A DNA stretch of 7,819 bases from NCBI GenBank assembly GCA_900321525.1, contig ONWL01000057.1, positions 1 through 7,819 on the forward strand. Reading direction: 5' to 3'. The position numbers were made by a program, and so were the translations under genes. Positions 1-6,604 of this stretch are shown here, piece by piece. Below the pieces are notes generated by a model. That model made no database searches, was not told the origin of the DNA, and saw only the letters and a program-made list of their open reading frames with translations. This stretch comes from an uncultured Eubacteriales bacterium. GTDB lineage: Bacteria; Bacillota; Clostridia; Lachnospirales; Lachnospiraceae. How positions within the stretch are numbered: the stretch's first letter is position 1; the number at the start of each line of letters is the position of its first letter.

Positions 1-680
1 GCCCCATCTTTTCCATATAATGCACTCAGATAAAACGCCCTGGCCGCATCATCACAGTGCAGGTAATCCCACAGCTGCTCTCCTTTTGTATACCGGGGTC
101 GTTCTCCTGCCAGCATCTGTCGAATCCCGGACATGACCATGGTCTGGGGACCATCAAAAGGCCCATAGATACTGAGAATCCGAAACCATATCTGACGGAT
201 GCCATATCCGGCACACATCCTGCGGCTCATCTGACCGGCACACAGTTTTGCCATACCATAGCCGGTTTCCGGATGGACCGGTGTGGCAGAAGAAAGTGTT
301 CCTTCTACCCTGCCATATTCTGCCTGAGAACCTGCCCCACAAAATACCTGGCAGCCTGTCCGGTGTGCCAATTCCACTGCATCCAATGTGTAACGAATGT
401 TTTCGTTTTGTAAATACATGTTATTTCTCACATCCCCATAAGTCCCTGCCCATGCAAAATGGAAAAAGGCATCATACTGTCCTTCGGGGGTAAACTCATG
501 CAGTTCTTCTAGTCCGCATGCTTCCACCTGAATCAATGGATGGGATGGAATCCTGTCACACTTGGCAGAACCGGGATGCACCAGCACCAGTACCTGAATC
601 CCCTCCTTCACCAGGAGGCGCATCAGTGCCAGCCCCAGCATACCGGTTCCTCCGGTAATAATTGCACGTTTCATGATCAT
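1..680 (-). CDS. NAD(P)-dependent sugar epimerase/reductase, SDR family (C-terminus cut by window edge)
   Basis: An extended short-chain dehydrogenase/reductase acting on a nucleotide sugar in the cytoplasm. The visible 226 residues show the Rossmann nucleotide-binding motif TGGTGMLG (residues 9-16, GxxGxxG), a candidate catalytic Ser in GAGSQAEYG (S118), and the YxxxK pair in YGMAK (Y141, K145). A substrate-domain stretch WDYLHCDDAARA (from about 204) matches the usual 'D-hi-V-DD-a-A' region. Family members run about 280-330 residues, so roughly 60-100 are missing beyond position 1. Three in-frame ATGs lie close together (686, 680, 674). The one at 680 is chosen because GAGG at 689-692 is 8 bases upstream of it. 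It follows the membrane-protein gene by 25 bases and is probably co-transcribed. As last visible gene of the cluster it is a candidate for reducing or epimerising the keto or branched CDP-sugar made upstream. Family call is firm; substrate is inferred. Confidence 0.9.
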   Translation of the reverse strand, partial: MIMKRAIITGGTGMLGLALMRLLVKEGIQVLVLVHPGSAKCDRIPSHPLIQVEACGLEELHEFTPEGQYDAFFHFAWAGTYGDVRNNMYLQNENIRYTLDAVELAHRTGCQVFCGAGSQAEYGRVEGTLSSATPVHPETGYGMAKLCAGQMSRRMCAGYGIRQIWFRILSIYGPFDGPQTMVMSGIRQMLAGERPRYTKGEQLWDYLHCDDAARAFYLSALYGKDG

Positions 681-688
681 CTTCATTT

Positions 689-692
689 CCTC
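689..692 (-). promoter_or_regulatory. Ribosome binding site of the epimerase/reductase gene
   Basis: GAGG on the minus strand, 8 bases before the ATG at 678-680. It is only 2 bases before the ATG at 684-686 and 14 before the one at 672-674, so it decides the start in favour of the middle codon. Confidence 0.6.
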
Positions 693-705
693 ACTCTATT
701 TGGAT

Positions 706-1542
706 TCAGTATGCTGGTGGTTCCCAGGCAAGTACTCCTGATATATCTGCGCCAATGCCTGCAATGAGTACTCCCACGCAAACCAGCATCCGCATCTGAT
801 CCATAGACAGGTACAAATGGATTGCTACAATCAATGCAATGATATAAATGATACACAAAATCCCCACCAACATTTTGAGGATCAGTCGGGTTTCTTCTTT
901 TTCTCCCCATAAAAAACCGGCAATGGCAACCAACAAAACCGCCACAAATAAAATACTGCCAGTCACAGCCATCGCTTTCTGTGGAAAAAAACTATGGTCA
1001 TAAATGGAAAGCATCTGGGAAAGAAAATATCCAAAAGGCAGCAACAGTACCAACAGCAACAGGCTGCCTGTATAGACTTTTACACCGGAATCCGACTTTT
1101 TCTCTGTAGATTCCAACAGATTCCGATGCCGCTCTGCTGCATTGATAAACATCACAGTCCCTACATAAGGAATCAATCCACCTGTCACTGCCATCCCAAA
1201 GTGCAACAACAGACACAAGTCCAGCAAAAACAACTGTACCATACCCAGTGCCAGCTGTGCATATACCATCTTATCCTTATCTGCTGTCACAAATCCCAGA
1301 ACGGCAGTGAATCCACAAAGAAACCCACTGACCTTTAAAATATGAACGACAGCATTCATCCAGTCTCTGCCATCTAACAATCGAATGGCAATAAATTCTC
1401 CATGCCCTACTGCCCATATGATTTGCAGTGTTCCGAGCAAAAGTACAATACAGGCAGTACGAATAGAAGCCGGATCTAACTTTCCTCCCCAATCTTTCTT
1501 CGCTTCCGCAAAAGACTTTGCCCATTTCTCCGGTATTTTCAT
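706..1542 (-). CDS. Integral membrane protein of unknown function, about 8 transmembrane helices
   Basis: I do not recognise a family. The 278-residue product has a charged, probably cytoplasmic N-terminus (about residues 1-25, rich in Lys, Ala and Asp). About eight hydrophobic segments follow near residues 29-48, 63-87, 94-114, 116-134, 157-179, 190-211, 219-245 and 249-272. A polar loop, rich in Glu, Lys and Ser, separates helices 4 and 5 (about 135-156). No signal peptide, ATP-binding motif or glycosyltransferase DxD motif is evident. The ATG at 1540-1542 is preceded by GAGG with an 8-base spacer. It lies 61 bases after the ThDP enzyme gene and 25 bases before the epimerase/reductase gene, all in one direction, so it is probably part of the same operon. 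Possible roles are lipid-linked sugar handling or export for the glycan, but these are inferred from position only. Confidence 0.8.
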   Translation of the reverse strand: MKIPEKWAKSFAEAKKDWGGKLDPASIRTACIVLLLGTLQIIWAVGHGEFIAIRLLDGRDWMNAVVHILKVSGFLCGFTAVLGFVTADKDKMVYAQLALGMVQLFLLDLCLLLHFGMAVTGGLIPYVGTVMFINAAERHRNLLESTEKKSDSGVKVYTGSLLLLVLLLPFGYFLSQMLSIYDHSFFPQKAMAVTGSILFVAVLLVAIAGFLWGEKEETRLILKMLVGILCIIYIIALIVAIHLYLSMDQMRMLVCVGVLIAGIGADISGVLAWEPPAY

Positions 1543-1603
1543 GATTTTTTCCTCATCACCAGACAGTCGTCACATTGATTTACAATCTGCCTGTTTTCCA
1601 ATT

Positions 1604-3409
1604 CTACAAGTTCTGCGCTTCTGCCTTCACTGCTTCATATTCTTCTCTTGGCAAAAACGGAAACATATCATCAATGGGTGGAGACACAATTCTTCCATCC
1701 GATAACACCTTGGAAGAAATCTTTGGCCAGAACATTTGCTCTGGGTCTAATACCACTTCACAAAATACCGGACCCTCTATGGAAAGCACTTCCTCTGCTT
1801 TTTCCTCTATTCCCTCATGACAGTCAATCTTCACATAGGGAATGCCATACGCACCGGCAATCTTCTCCGCATCTGGAAAACTCAGTCCATATCCATCTCC
1901 AATACCCACAAACTGAGACTGGAAGGTATTCATCTGAGTCTGTCGGATGGAATGGTAACCAGAATTATTCAAATAAAACAGTTTTAAATTCATCCGGTGA
2001 TAAACCACCGTCTGTAGCTCCTGCAAGTTCATCTGGAAACTGCCATCTCCATCAAAACAGATGACACGGCCGCCTTTTCTTGCCACGCAGGCACCAATGG
2101 CTGCCGGGAAACCATAACCCATGGCCGCAATAGCAGAATTAGAAAAAATCCGCTGTCCTTTTTTCATGGCACCAGTCTGGAACGGCACAATGGCTGCTGT
2201 AGCATTACCACAGACCATTACATCATCCTCTGCAAAATGCGCAAATACTTTTTTTACAAACACGTATGGATTAACCGGACTGCTCTTCTCATCATATTCC
2301 GGCAGGCAGGCTGGATACTGTGCATTCACCTTTTTACACCATGTAATCCACTTGGAAAAATTCCACACTGGACACTCTGCCTGTAACAAATCCTCTATCA
2401 CGTCCTTTACATCTGCCACAATGGGCATATCCGGCCGGATGGTAGGCTTCTGTAATTCTGCCGGATCAATGTCCACCCAAATCTTGTAGGTATCCGGTGC
2501 ATACTCTGCTGTATTGTATCCAATCTGACGCAGGTTCATGCGACAGCCTAAAATCAGCATCAGATCACTGTTTTGGGTGACAAAATTGCCCCCTCTGGTA
2601 CCGATGGTCGCCGGACGACCTGCAAACAAAGGATGGGCATCCCAGAGAGAATCCTGTGCATTGAATGCGGTTACCACCGGAATCTGCAACTTGTCTACCA
2701 ACTTTAAAAAACTATCAAATGCACCGGCAAACCGAATGGCTTCTCCTGCCATGATCACTGGACGTTTTGCCCCTGCGATTTTCTCCAAAATCTGCACCGT
2801 CAAGCTCCGGTCATAAACCGGCTGTTCTGTGGCTACATCTTCTGTCGGATCATAACCTTTCAGTTCCTCTGTTTCTATCGTCGCCGCCTGAATGTCCAAT
2901 GGTACATCCAGCCACACCGCTCCGCCTCTGCCATGCAGGCACAAATACCATGCCTTTTCCAAATGATAACGAATCTCGGAAGCATCTGTAATCATATGGG
3001 CATATTTGGTCATATTCTTCACCGCAGGAATGATAGAAAACTCCTGATCTCCCAGCTGACGCAATGGAAGATCCGGACAACTCCATATGGTGGTTTCTCT
3101 CTTTACCTGACCAGAAATCACAAACATAGGAATGGAATCCAGATGAGCTCCTACCACACCGGTAATGGCATTGGTTCCACCAGGTCCTGTAGTCACACAC
3201 ACACCTGCAATCTTGCCAGTTAGTCTGGTGTATCCCTCTGCTCCAATGGCACATGCCTGCTCATGATGATTGTACACACAAGTCAAACCTTCCTGATGTC
3301 CGAAGGCGTCATTGAGATGCATGGCACCGCCGCCGGTCACTGTAAAAATATGTTCTACGCCATGCTCTACCAAAAAGCCGGCAATGTACTTGGCAACTTT
3401 TATTTTCAT
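1604..3409 (-). CDS. Thiamine-diphosphate-dependent enzyme, acetolactate synthase-like (candidate sugar-branching ligase)
   Basis: A 601-residue enzyme with the three-domain layout of acetolactate synthase and pyruvate oxidase. The N-terminal pyrimidine-binding domain carries the catalytic Glu in YNHHEQA (E50) and the TTGPGGTNA loop (73-81). The central domain spans about 200-345 (PVIMAGEAIRF, 217-227). The C-terminal domain has the Mg-ThDP motif GDG (454-456) followed by NN (481-482), then GYHSIRQTQ. Family chemistry is decarboxylation of a 2-oxo acid such as pyruvate and transfer of the acyl carbanion to a carbonyl. No ilvN small-subunit gene or other branched-chain amino-acid gene adjoins it. 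Two genes upstream is CDP-glucose 4,6-dehydratase, so a keto sugar is a plausible acceptor, as for YerE of the yersiniose pathway. ATG 3407-3409 is preferred over the TTG just before it because GAAAGGG lies 7 bases upstream of the ATG. Family is firm; the sugar role is inferred. Confidence 0.9.
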   Translation of the reverse strand: MKIKVAKYIAGFLVEHGVEHIFTVTGGGAMHLNDAFGHQEGLTCVYNHHEQACAIGAEGYTRLTGKIAGVCVTTGPGGTNAITGVVGAHLDSIPMFVISGQVKRETTIWSCPDLPLRQLGDQEFSIIPAVKNMTKYAHMITDASEIRYHLEKAWYLCLHGRGGAVWLDVPLDIQAATIETEELKGYDPTEDVATEQPVYDRSLTVQILEKIAGAKRPVIMAGEAIRFAGAFDSFLKLVDKLQIPVVTAFNAQDSLWDAHPLFAGRPATIGTRGGNFVTQNSDLMLILGCRMNLRQIGYNTAEYAPDTYKIWVDIDPAELQKPTIRPDMPIVADVKDVIEDLLQAECPVWNFSKWITWCKKVNAQYPACLPEYDEKSSPVNPYVFVKKVFAHFAEDDVMVCGNATAAIVPFQTGAMKKGQRIFSNSAIAAMGYGFPAAIGACVARKGGRVICFDGDGSFQMNLQELQTVVYHRMNLKLFYLNNSGYHSIRQTQMNTFQSQFVGIGDGYGLSFPDAEKIAGAYGIPYVKIDCHEGIEEKAEEVLSIEGPVFCEVVLDPEQMFWPKISSKVLSDGRIVSPPIDDMFPFLPREEYEAVKAEAQNL

Positions 3410-3414
3410 CAATT

Positions 3415-3421
3415 TACCCTT
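3415..3421 (-). promoter_or_regulatory. Ribosome binding site region of the ThDP enzyme gene
   Basis: A purine-rich AAAGGG block on the minus strand lies about 7 bases before the ATG at 3407-3409. It directly follows, and nearly overlaps, the stop codon of the possible 12-codon leader ORF at 3422-3460, an arrangement suited to translational coupling. Confidence 0.5.
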
Positions 3422-3460
3422 TCACATAAATGCAGGATATATCCCACATCCTTTTGTCAT
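3422..3460 (-). CDS. Possible 12-codon leader ORF before the ThDP enzyme gene
   Basis: A short reading frame encodes MTKGCGIYPAFM and stops with TGA 12 bases before the ThDP enzyme start. It has a good ribosome binding site of its own: AGAAGG about 6 bases before the ATG on the minus strand. Its stop abuts the AAAGGG of the next gene. A perfect 10-base palindrome (GGATATATCC) falls inside it. I know of no family for the peptide. It could be a translated leader that affects entry of ribosomes into the downstream gene, or a chance ORF. It is not rich in branched-chain residues, so it does not resemble a classical ilv attenuator peptide. Confidence 0.25.
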   Translation of the reverse strand: MTKGCGIYPAFM

Positions 3461-3549
3461 TTTAATCCTTCTTGCCGCACAACTCTTTTTGTGAAGCAGT
3501 ACATAAGAAAAGAATTCTGCGTTTACGATTAATTCGTGGCGCATCAGAG

Positions 3550-4371
3550 TTATTCTGCTGCGGAATGTTCTGCAAAACGAATCAGCTGATTGATCACTTC
3601 ATTGCGCACCATAGTCAGCTCATAACCAGTAGGAATGCTGAATTTACGCATCAGATAATCCATAGTCAGATTGCCATCTCTCCACTTGCCGCCCAGTCCC
3701 AAATGGGTAATATCAATGCCATCTACCCCCAGTGCAATGGACAAATCAGCCAGTTCCTCTGCTGTACCATTCTTATCATGCAGATGCATCCCCACCTTCA
3801 TGCCTTCCTCCTTGCAGACTGCAATGGTATTACGCACATAATCTGGAGTCATAATACTTTCTGTATCCGCAAAATAAATATATTCTACTCCAGTTTCCTT
3901 TAACAGCTTTGCAAAGTTTCGGTTCTGCTCGATGGAATTGGCGCCGGCACTGGTAAAGTTGACAAACACTTCATATCCAAGCTTCTGACACAAATCAATA
4001 TTGTATTTCAAAACTTCCGGGTCTGTCTCATGAGAACGAGTCAGAATACGGACTGCATCTACCAGTGTCTCACTCTTGGGAATCATATCTGTCAAAGGAC
4101 GCTGGATATCACGCATGGCAGACAACTTGGTACGGTTCTTTACATAGTCAAAAATATCCGCAATTTCTGACGTTCTTAAATTACAGTAACGAAACGCCCC
4201 ACGGTTCGGGTCTGCATCCGGATTATGGAAAAATCCCAGTTCCATATAGTCAATGTAATGGCTTTCCGCAAAACGATATAGTTCCTGACAGAACTTTTTA
4301 TCAAAATACCAACCGGTCTGATACCCGATCTCACGTAAACTACAGTCAAAAATCTTCATATTTGCTAACAT
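3550..4371 (-). CDS. DRE-TIM metallolyase (HMGL-like / 4-hydroxy-2-oxovalerate aldolase-like)
   Basis: A 273-residue TIM-barrel aldolase of the pyruvate carboxyltransferase/HMGL-like family. Near the N-terminus FDCSLREIGY carries the metal- and substrate-binding D9 and R13 of the family's DxxLRE/D motif. MELGF (E44) and ADTES (D169) mark later strands. GMHLHDKNGTA holds the HxH metal ligands (H196, H198). GLGGKWRDGN (225-234) corresponds to the glycine-rich active-site loop. Relatives cleave or form C-C bonds between an enolpyruvate-type donor and an aldehyde or ketone. At 273 residues it is only the barrel, shorter than DmpG/MhpE (about 340), which carry a C-terminal helical extension for an acetaldehyde dehydrogenase partner. 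No such partner is present. AGGAGG lies 8 bases before the ATG, a strong start. It sits between rfbG and the ThDP enzyme gene. It may make or process the 2-oxo acid used by that enzyme, which is inference. Confidence 0.85.
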   Translation of the reverse strand: MLANMKIFDCSLREIGYQTGWYFDKKFCQELYRFAESHYIDYMELGFFHNPDADPNRGAFRYCNLRTSEIADIFDYVKNRTKLSAMRDIQRPLTDMIPKSETLVDAVRILTRSHETDPEVLKYNIDLCQKLGYEVFVNFTSAGANSIEQNRNFAKLLKETGVEYIYFADTESIMTPDYVRNTIAVCKEEGMKVGMHLHDKNGTAEELADLSIALGVDGIDITHLGLGGKWRDGNLTMDYLMRKFSIPTGYELTMVRNEVINQLIRFAEHSAAE

Positions 4372-4462
4372 TTCTTTATCCTCCTTATTTTCATAGCTAT
4401 CTTATCGGCCATTGTAAAATTCTTTGATCAGACCAAAAACAGCCTGTACCTCAGAAATTTTT

Positions 4463-4536
4463 CGTGACCGTTCAGTACCCTCACAGTTACGGACAAACAT
4501 TCATTCCAAATCGACTCCGTCGATGGGATTTTTACC
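4463..4536 (-). repeat. Two-hairpin intergenic repeat, copy A (between rfbG and the aldolase gene)
   Basis: This matches copy B at 5683-5756 without gaps: over 4472-4538 versus 5692-5758, 51 of 67 bases agree by hand count and 15 of 16 differences are transitions. Read on the minus strand, the first hairpin covers 4492-4536. It is imperfect: 11 of the 14 pairs seen in copy B are kept, counting G-T wobbles. An extra inner CGAC/GTCG stem is also present. The second hairpin (4463-4491) pairs CGTAACTGT with ACGGTCACG, with one A-C mismatch, around the loop GAGGGTACTGA. No T-run follows, so it is not a standard terminator. Confidence 0.7.
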
Positions 4537-4547
4537 TGCATCACTCG

Positions 4548-4598
4548 GGATTTTGCTTCGCAAAACCGTTGCAAAACATCAATCGATGTACAGTTACG
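4548..4598 (-). repeat. Additional hairpin and CGTAACTGT direct repeat in the gap after rfbG
   Basis: On the minus strand a hairpin at 4548-4567 pairs GGTTTTGC with GCAAAATCC (one bulged T) around a GAA triloop. Upstream of it, 4590-4598 reads CGTAACTGT, an exact copy of the left arm of hairpin 2 in copy A (4483-4491), 107 bases apart. A short CATC/GATG hairpin lies between them. The whole gap of 231 bases looks like a patchwork of repeat-derived sequence. Copy B has no equivalent of this segment. Confidence 0.4.
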
Positions 4599-4602
4599 AT
4601 TT

Positions 4603-5652
4603 TCATCCAAAAAACACCTCTATCTGGCGGTTCATGCAGGCGGTCACATCCTCTCCTCCAAGCCATGCTTTTGTCCACTCTACAGTCTTTTCTACTGCTT
4701 CCTGTACATGCCACACTGGCTTCCACCCAAAGCTTCGCTTCACTTTCGCACAATCCAGTTTCAAAAATCCAGCCTCATGAGGCCCTTCTACAGAACAGTT
4801 CTTCCATGCCGCACCGTCCTGCCAACTGTTGCAAAACAGTTCTGTCAGTTCCCCTGTAGTCACACAATCCTGCTCATCCGGTCCCACATTATAATTACCT
4901 GCCAGACTATGATCGGTATACTGGGCCGCACCAATCATCAGATACACTGCTAACGGCTCTAACACATGCTGGTAAGGTCTGGTGGAATAAGGATTTCGCA
5001 CCAAAATCTCCTTTCCCGCCTGCATGGCTCGAATACAGTCTGGTATGATACGGTCTGTGGCAAAATCGCCGCCGCCAATCACATTGCCAGCCCGTGCAGT
5101 GGATACCGCCACTCGTCCATCCTGAAAAAAGGAACGGATGTAGCTGTGAGTCACCAATTCAGAACAGGACTTGCTGTTAGAATAGGGATCGTAACCATCT
5201 AACCGGTCCGTTTCACGATATCCCCACTCCCATTCCTGATTGTCATATACCTTGTCTGTGGTCACATTCACAAAGGACTTGATTGACGGATGGGTGCGCA
5301 CACATTCTAACACATTGACTGTTCCCATGACATTGGTACCGTAAGTACCCACCGGATCCCGGTAGGACTCTCTCACGATAGGCTGTGCCGCCAGGTGAAA
5401 TACCAGTTCCGGCCGCACCTCATCAAAAACCTGCATAAGATGAGGCAAATCCCGTACATCTCCTATGCGGGAATCCATCCGATCCACAAGACCACTCAGC
5501 ACAAACAGACTGGGATTGGTGGGCGGTTCTAGTGCATATCCACACACCTGTGCGCCTGCCTGCAAGAGCATCTGACACAGCCATGACCCTTTAAAACCAG
5601 TATGTCCTGTGATGAGCACCCTCTTCCCTTTATAAAATTCTAAATTCTGCAT
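4603..5652 (-). CDS. rfbG: CDP-glucose 4,6-dehydratase
   Basis: Converts CDP-glucose to CDP-4-dehydro-6-deoxy-glucose in the cytoplasm, the branch point of 3,6-dideoxyhexose and related CDP-sugar pathways. The 349-residue length is usual for RfbG. The NAD-binding motif is TGHTGFKGSWL (15-25). TTDKVYDNQEWEWGYRE (131-147) is a hallmark of the family, with T132, D133 and K134 in the catalytic region. YxxxK is YSNSK (Y157, K161). RAGNVIGGGDFATDRIIPD (187-205) is another family-typical stretch. The ATG is preceded by AGAGGG with an 8-base spacer. It follows rfbF by 118 bases and both products act in sequence. The gap between them contains copy B of the hairpin repeat and the gap after it contains copy A. 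The identification is strong. Confidence 0.95.
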   Translation of the reverse strand: MQNLEFYKGKRVLITGHTGFKGSWLCQMLLQAGAQVCGYALEPPTNPSLFVLSGLVDRMDSRIGDVRDLPHLMQVFDEVRPELVFHLAAQPIVRESYRDPVGTYGTNVMGTVNVLECVRTHPSIKSFVNVTTDKVYDNQEWEWGYRETDRLDGYDPYSNSKSCSELVTHSYIRSFFQDGRVAVSTARAGNVIGGGDFATDRIIPDCIRAMQAGKEILVRNPYSTRPYQHVLEPLAVYLMIGAAQYTDHSLAGNYNVGPDEQDCVTTGELTELFCNSWQDGAAWKNCSVEGPHEAGFLKLDCAKVKRSFGWKPVWHVQEAVEKTVEWTKAWLGGEDVTACMNRQIEVFFG

Positions 5653-5682
5653 TTACTTTTCCCTCTTGTTCTTATAGCAAAT

Positions 5683-5756
5683 TACAACTGCTCAGTACCT
5701 TCACAGTTATAAGCAAAAATTCACTCCAAATCGGTTTTGTCAGTGAGATTTTTGCT
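5683..5756 (-). repeat. Two-hairpin intergenic repeat, copy B (between rfbF and rfbG)
   Basis: On the minus strand, hairpin 1 (5712-5756) pairs AGCAAAAAT with ATTTTTGCT and, after one bulged C, TCACT with AGTGA: 14 pairs around a 16-base loop. Hairpin 2 (5683-5711) follows immediately. It pairs TATAACTGT with GCAGTTGTA, all nine positions including two wobbles, around the loop GAAGGTACTGA. Compared with copy A, the loop and the stretch CGATTTGGA are almost unchanged while the stem bases vary in matched pairs. There is no T-run downstream. It begins 15 bases after the rfbF stop and ends about 30 bases before the rfbG start, so it would lie in the mRNA between the two genes. Confidence 0.75.
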
Positions 5757-5770
5757 TGTCTGAAAACAGC

Positions 5771-6544
5771 TTACTCCCACAACTTCCAGGGTGCCTTCCC
5801 GCTGTTCCATAGTTCTTCTAAAAACTTCTTATCTCTCTGGGTGTCCATACAGGACCAGAATCCTTCATGGCGGTATGCCATCAACTGACCCTGCTCTGCC
5901 AGTGTTTCCAATGGTTTTTTCTCAAAAACAGTTTCATCTCCCTCTATATAATCAAAAATTTCAGGATTCATCACCATAAACCCACCATTGACTACACTGC
6001 CATCACTGCCATTCTTCTCCCGGAACGCAGCAATCCTGCCATCTCCATCAATGTCCATAATACCAAACCTCTGTCCCACATTGACAGTGGTGATGGTACC
6101 GATCTTTCCATGATTCTGATGAAATTGCAACAATTCCGGAATGTTTACATTAGACACTCCGTCTCCATAAGTCAGCATAAATGGTTCATTCCCAATGTAC
6201 TCTTTCACTCGCTTTACCCTGCCGCCAGTCATGGTATTCAATCCGGTATCCACCAATGTCACCTTCCAGGATTCCGAAAAATTATTATGTACGATCATCT
6301 CATTCTTTGCCAGATCAAAGGTCACATCTGACGTATGCAGGAAATAATCGGCAAAGTATTCCTTAATCATATACTGCTTATACCCCAGGCAGATGATAAA
6401 TTCGTCAAATCCATAACTGCTGTACACCTTCATAATGTGCCATAAAATAGGCTGTTCTCCAATCTCTATCATGGGCTTTGGCTTTAGATGGCTTTCCTCG
6501 CTGATTCGAGTACCAAATCCGCCTGCCAGAATCACAACTTTCAT
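5771..6544 (-). CDS. rfbF: Glucose-1-phosphate cytidylyltransferase
   Basis: Makes CDP-glucose from CTP and glucose 1-phosphate, the substrate for the adjacent RfbG. The 257-residue length is typical. It has the nucleotidyltransferase signature LAGGFGTRISEES (6-18), then KPKPM (21-25). YGDGVSNVNI (126-135) holds the metal-binding Asp region. The C-terminal FWSCMDTQRDKKFLEELW (229-246) followed by GKAPWKLWE is characteristic of RfbF. An ATG four codons upstream (6554-6556) is in frame. ATG 6542-6544 is preferred because GAGGG lies 5 bases upstream and because MKVVILAGG is the normal family start. It is the first gene after a terminator and a promoter, so it probably heads the operon. The identification is strong. 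Confidence 0.95.
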   Translation of the reverse strand: MKVVILAGGFGTRISEESHLKPKPMIEIGEQPILWHIMKVYSSYGFDEFIICLGYKQYMIKEYFADYFLHTSDVTFDLAKNEMIVHNNFSESWKVTLVDTGLNTMTGGRVKRVKEYIGNEPFMLTYGDGVSNVNIPELLQFHQNHGKIGTITTVNVGQRFGIMDIDGDGRIAAFREKNGSDGSVVNGGFMVMNPEIFDYIEGDETVFEKKPLETLAEQGQLMAYRHEGFWSCMDTQRDKKFLEELWNSGKAPWKLWE

Positions 6545-6549
6545 AGCTT

Positions 6550-6554
6550 CCCTC
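6550..6554 (-). promoter_or_regulatory. Ribosome binding site of rfbF
   Basis: GAGGG on the minus strand, 5 bases before ATG 6542-6544. It overlaps the alternative upstream ATG, which itself lacks a well-placed site (nearest AAGG is about 15 bases away). This sets the start four codons inside the longest frame. Confidence 0.6.
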
Positions 6555-6604
6555 ATTTCTGTATTCTATACCTTTTTATGAAAGGGCATACTTTTCTTCT
6601 TAAC

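Noticed and set aside
1648..2064. Plus-strand ORFs of 60-150 codons lying opposite the large genes
   Set aside because: They are antisense to well-supported genes with intact family motifs, lack good ribosome sites, and give low-complexity His/Ser/Cys-rich products.
3410..3412. TTG start one codon before the ThDP enzyme ATG
   Set aside because: The ATG is a stronger start and has the better-spaced AAAGGG site.
3486..3501. CACAA/TTGTG hairpin in the gap between the aldolase and ThDP genes
   Set aside because: Only five pairs and no T-run, so it is not distinguishable from chance.
3550..4371. Catabolic 4-hydroxy-2-oxovalerate aldolase of an aromatic meta-cleavage pathway
   Set aside because: It lacks the C-terminal extension, the acetaldehyde dehydrogenase partner and any hydratase or dioxygenase neighbour.
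4463..4536. Copy A (and copy B) as rho-independent terminators
   Set aside because: Neither hairpin is followed by a T-run in the direction of transcription, and the stems are long-looped and AT-rich.
4428..4610. 60-codon minus-strand ORF starting with TTG and overlapping the rfbG stop
   Set aside because: It runs entirely through the repeat element and its hairpins, has a weak start codon, and the product has no protein-like features. It is best explained as repeat sequence.
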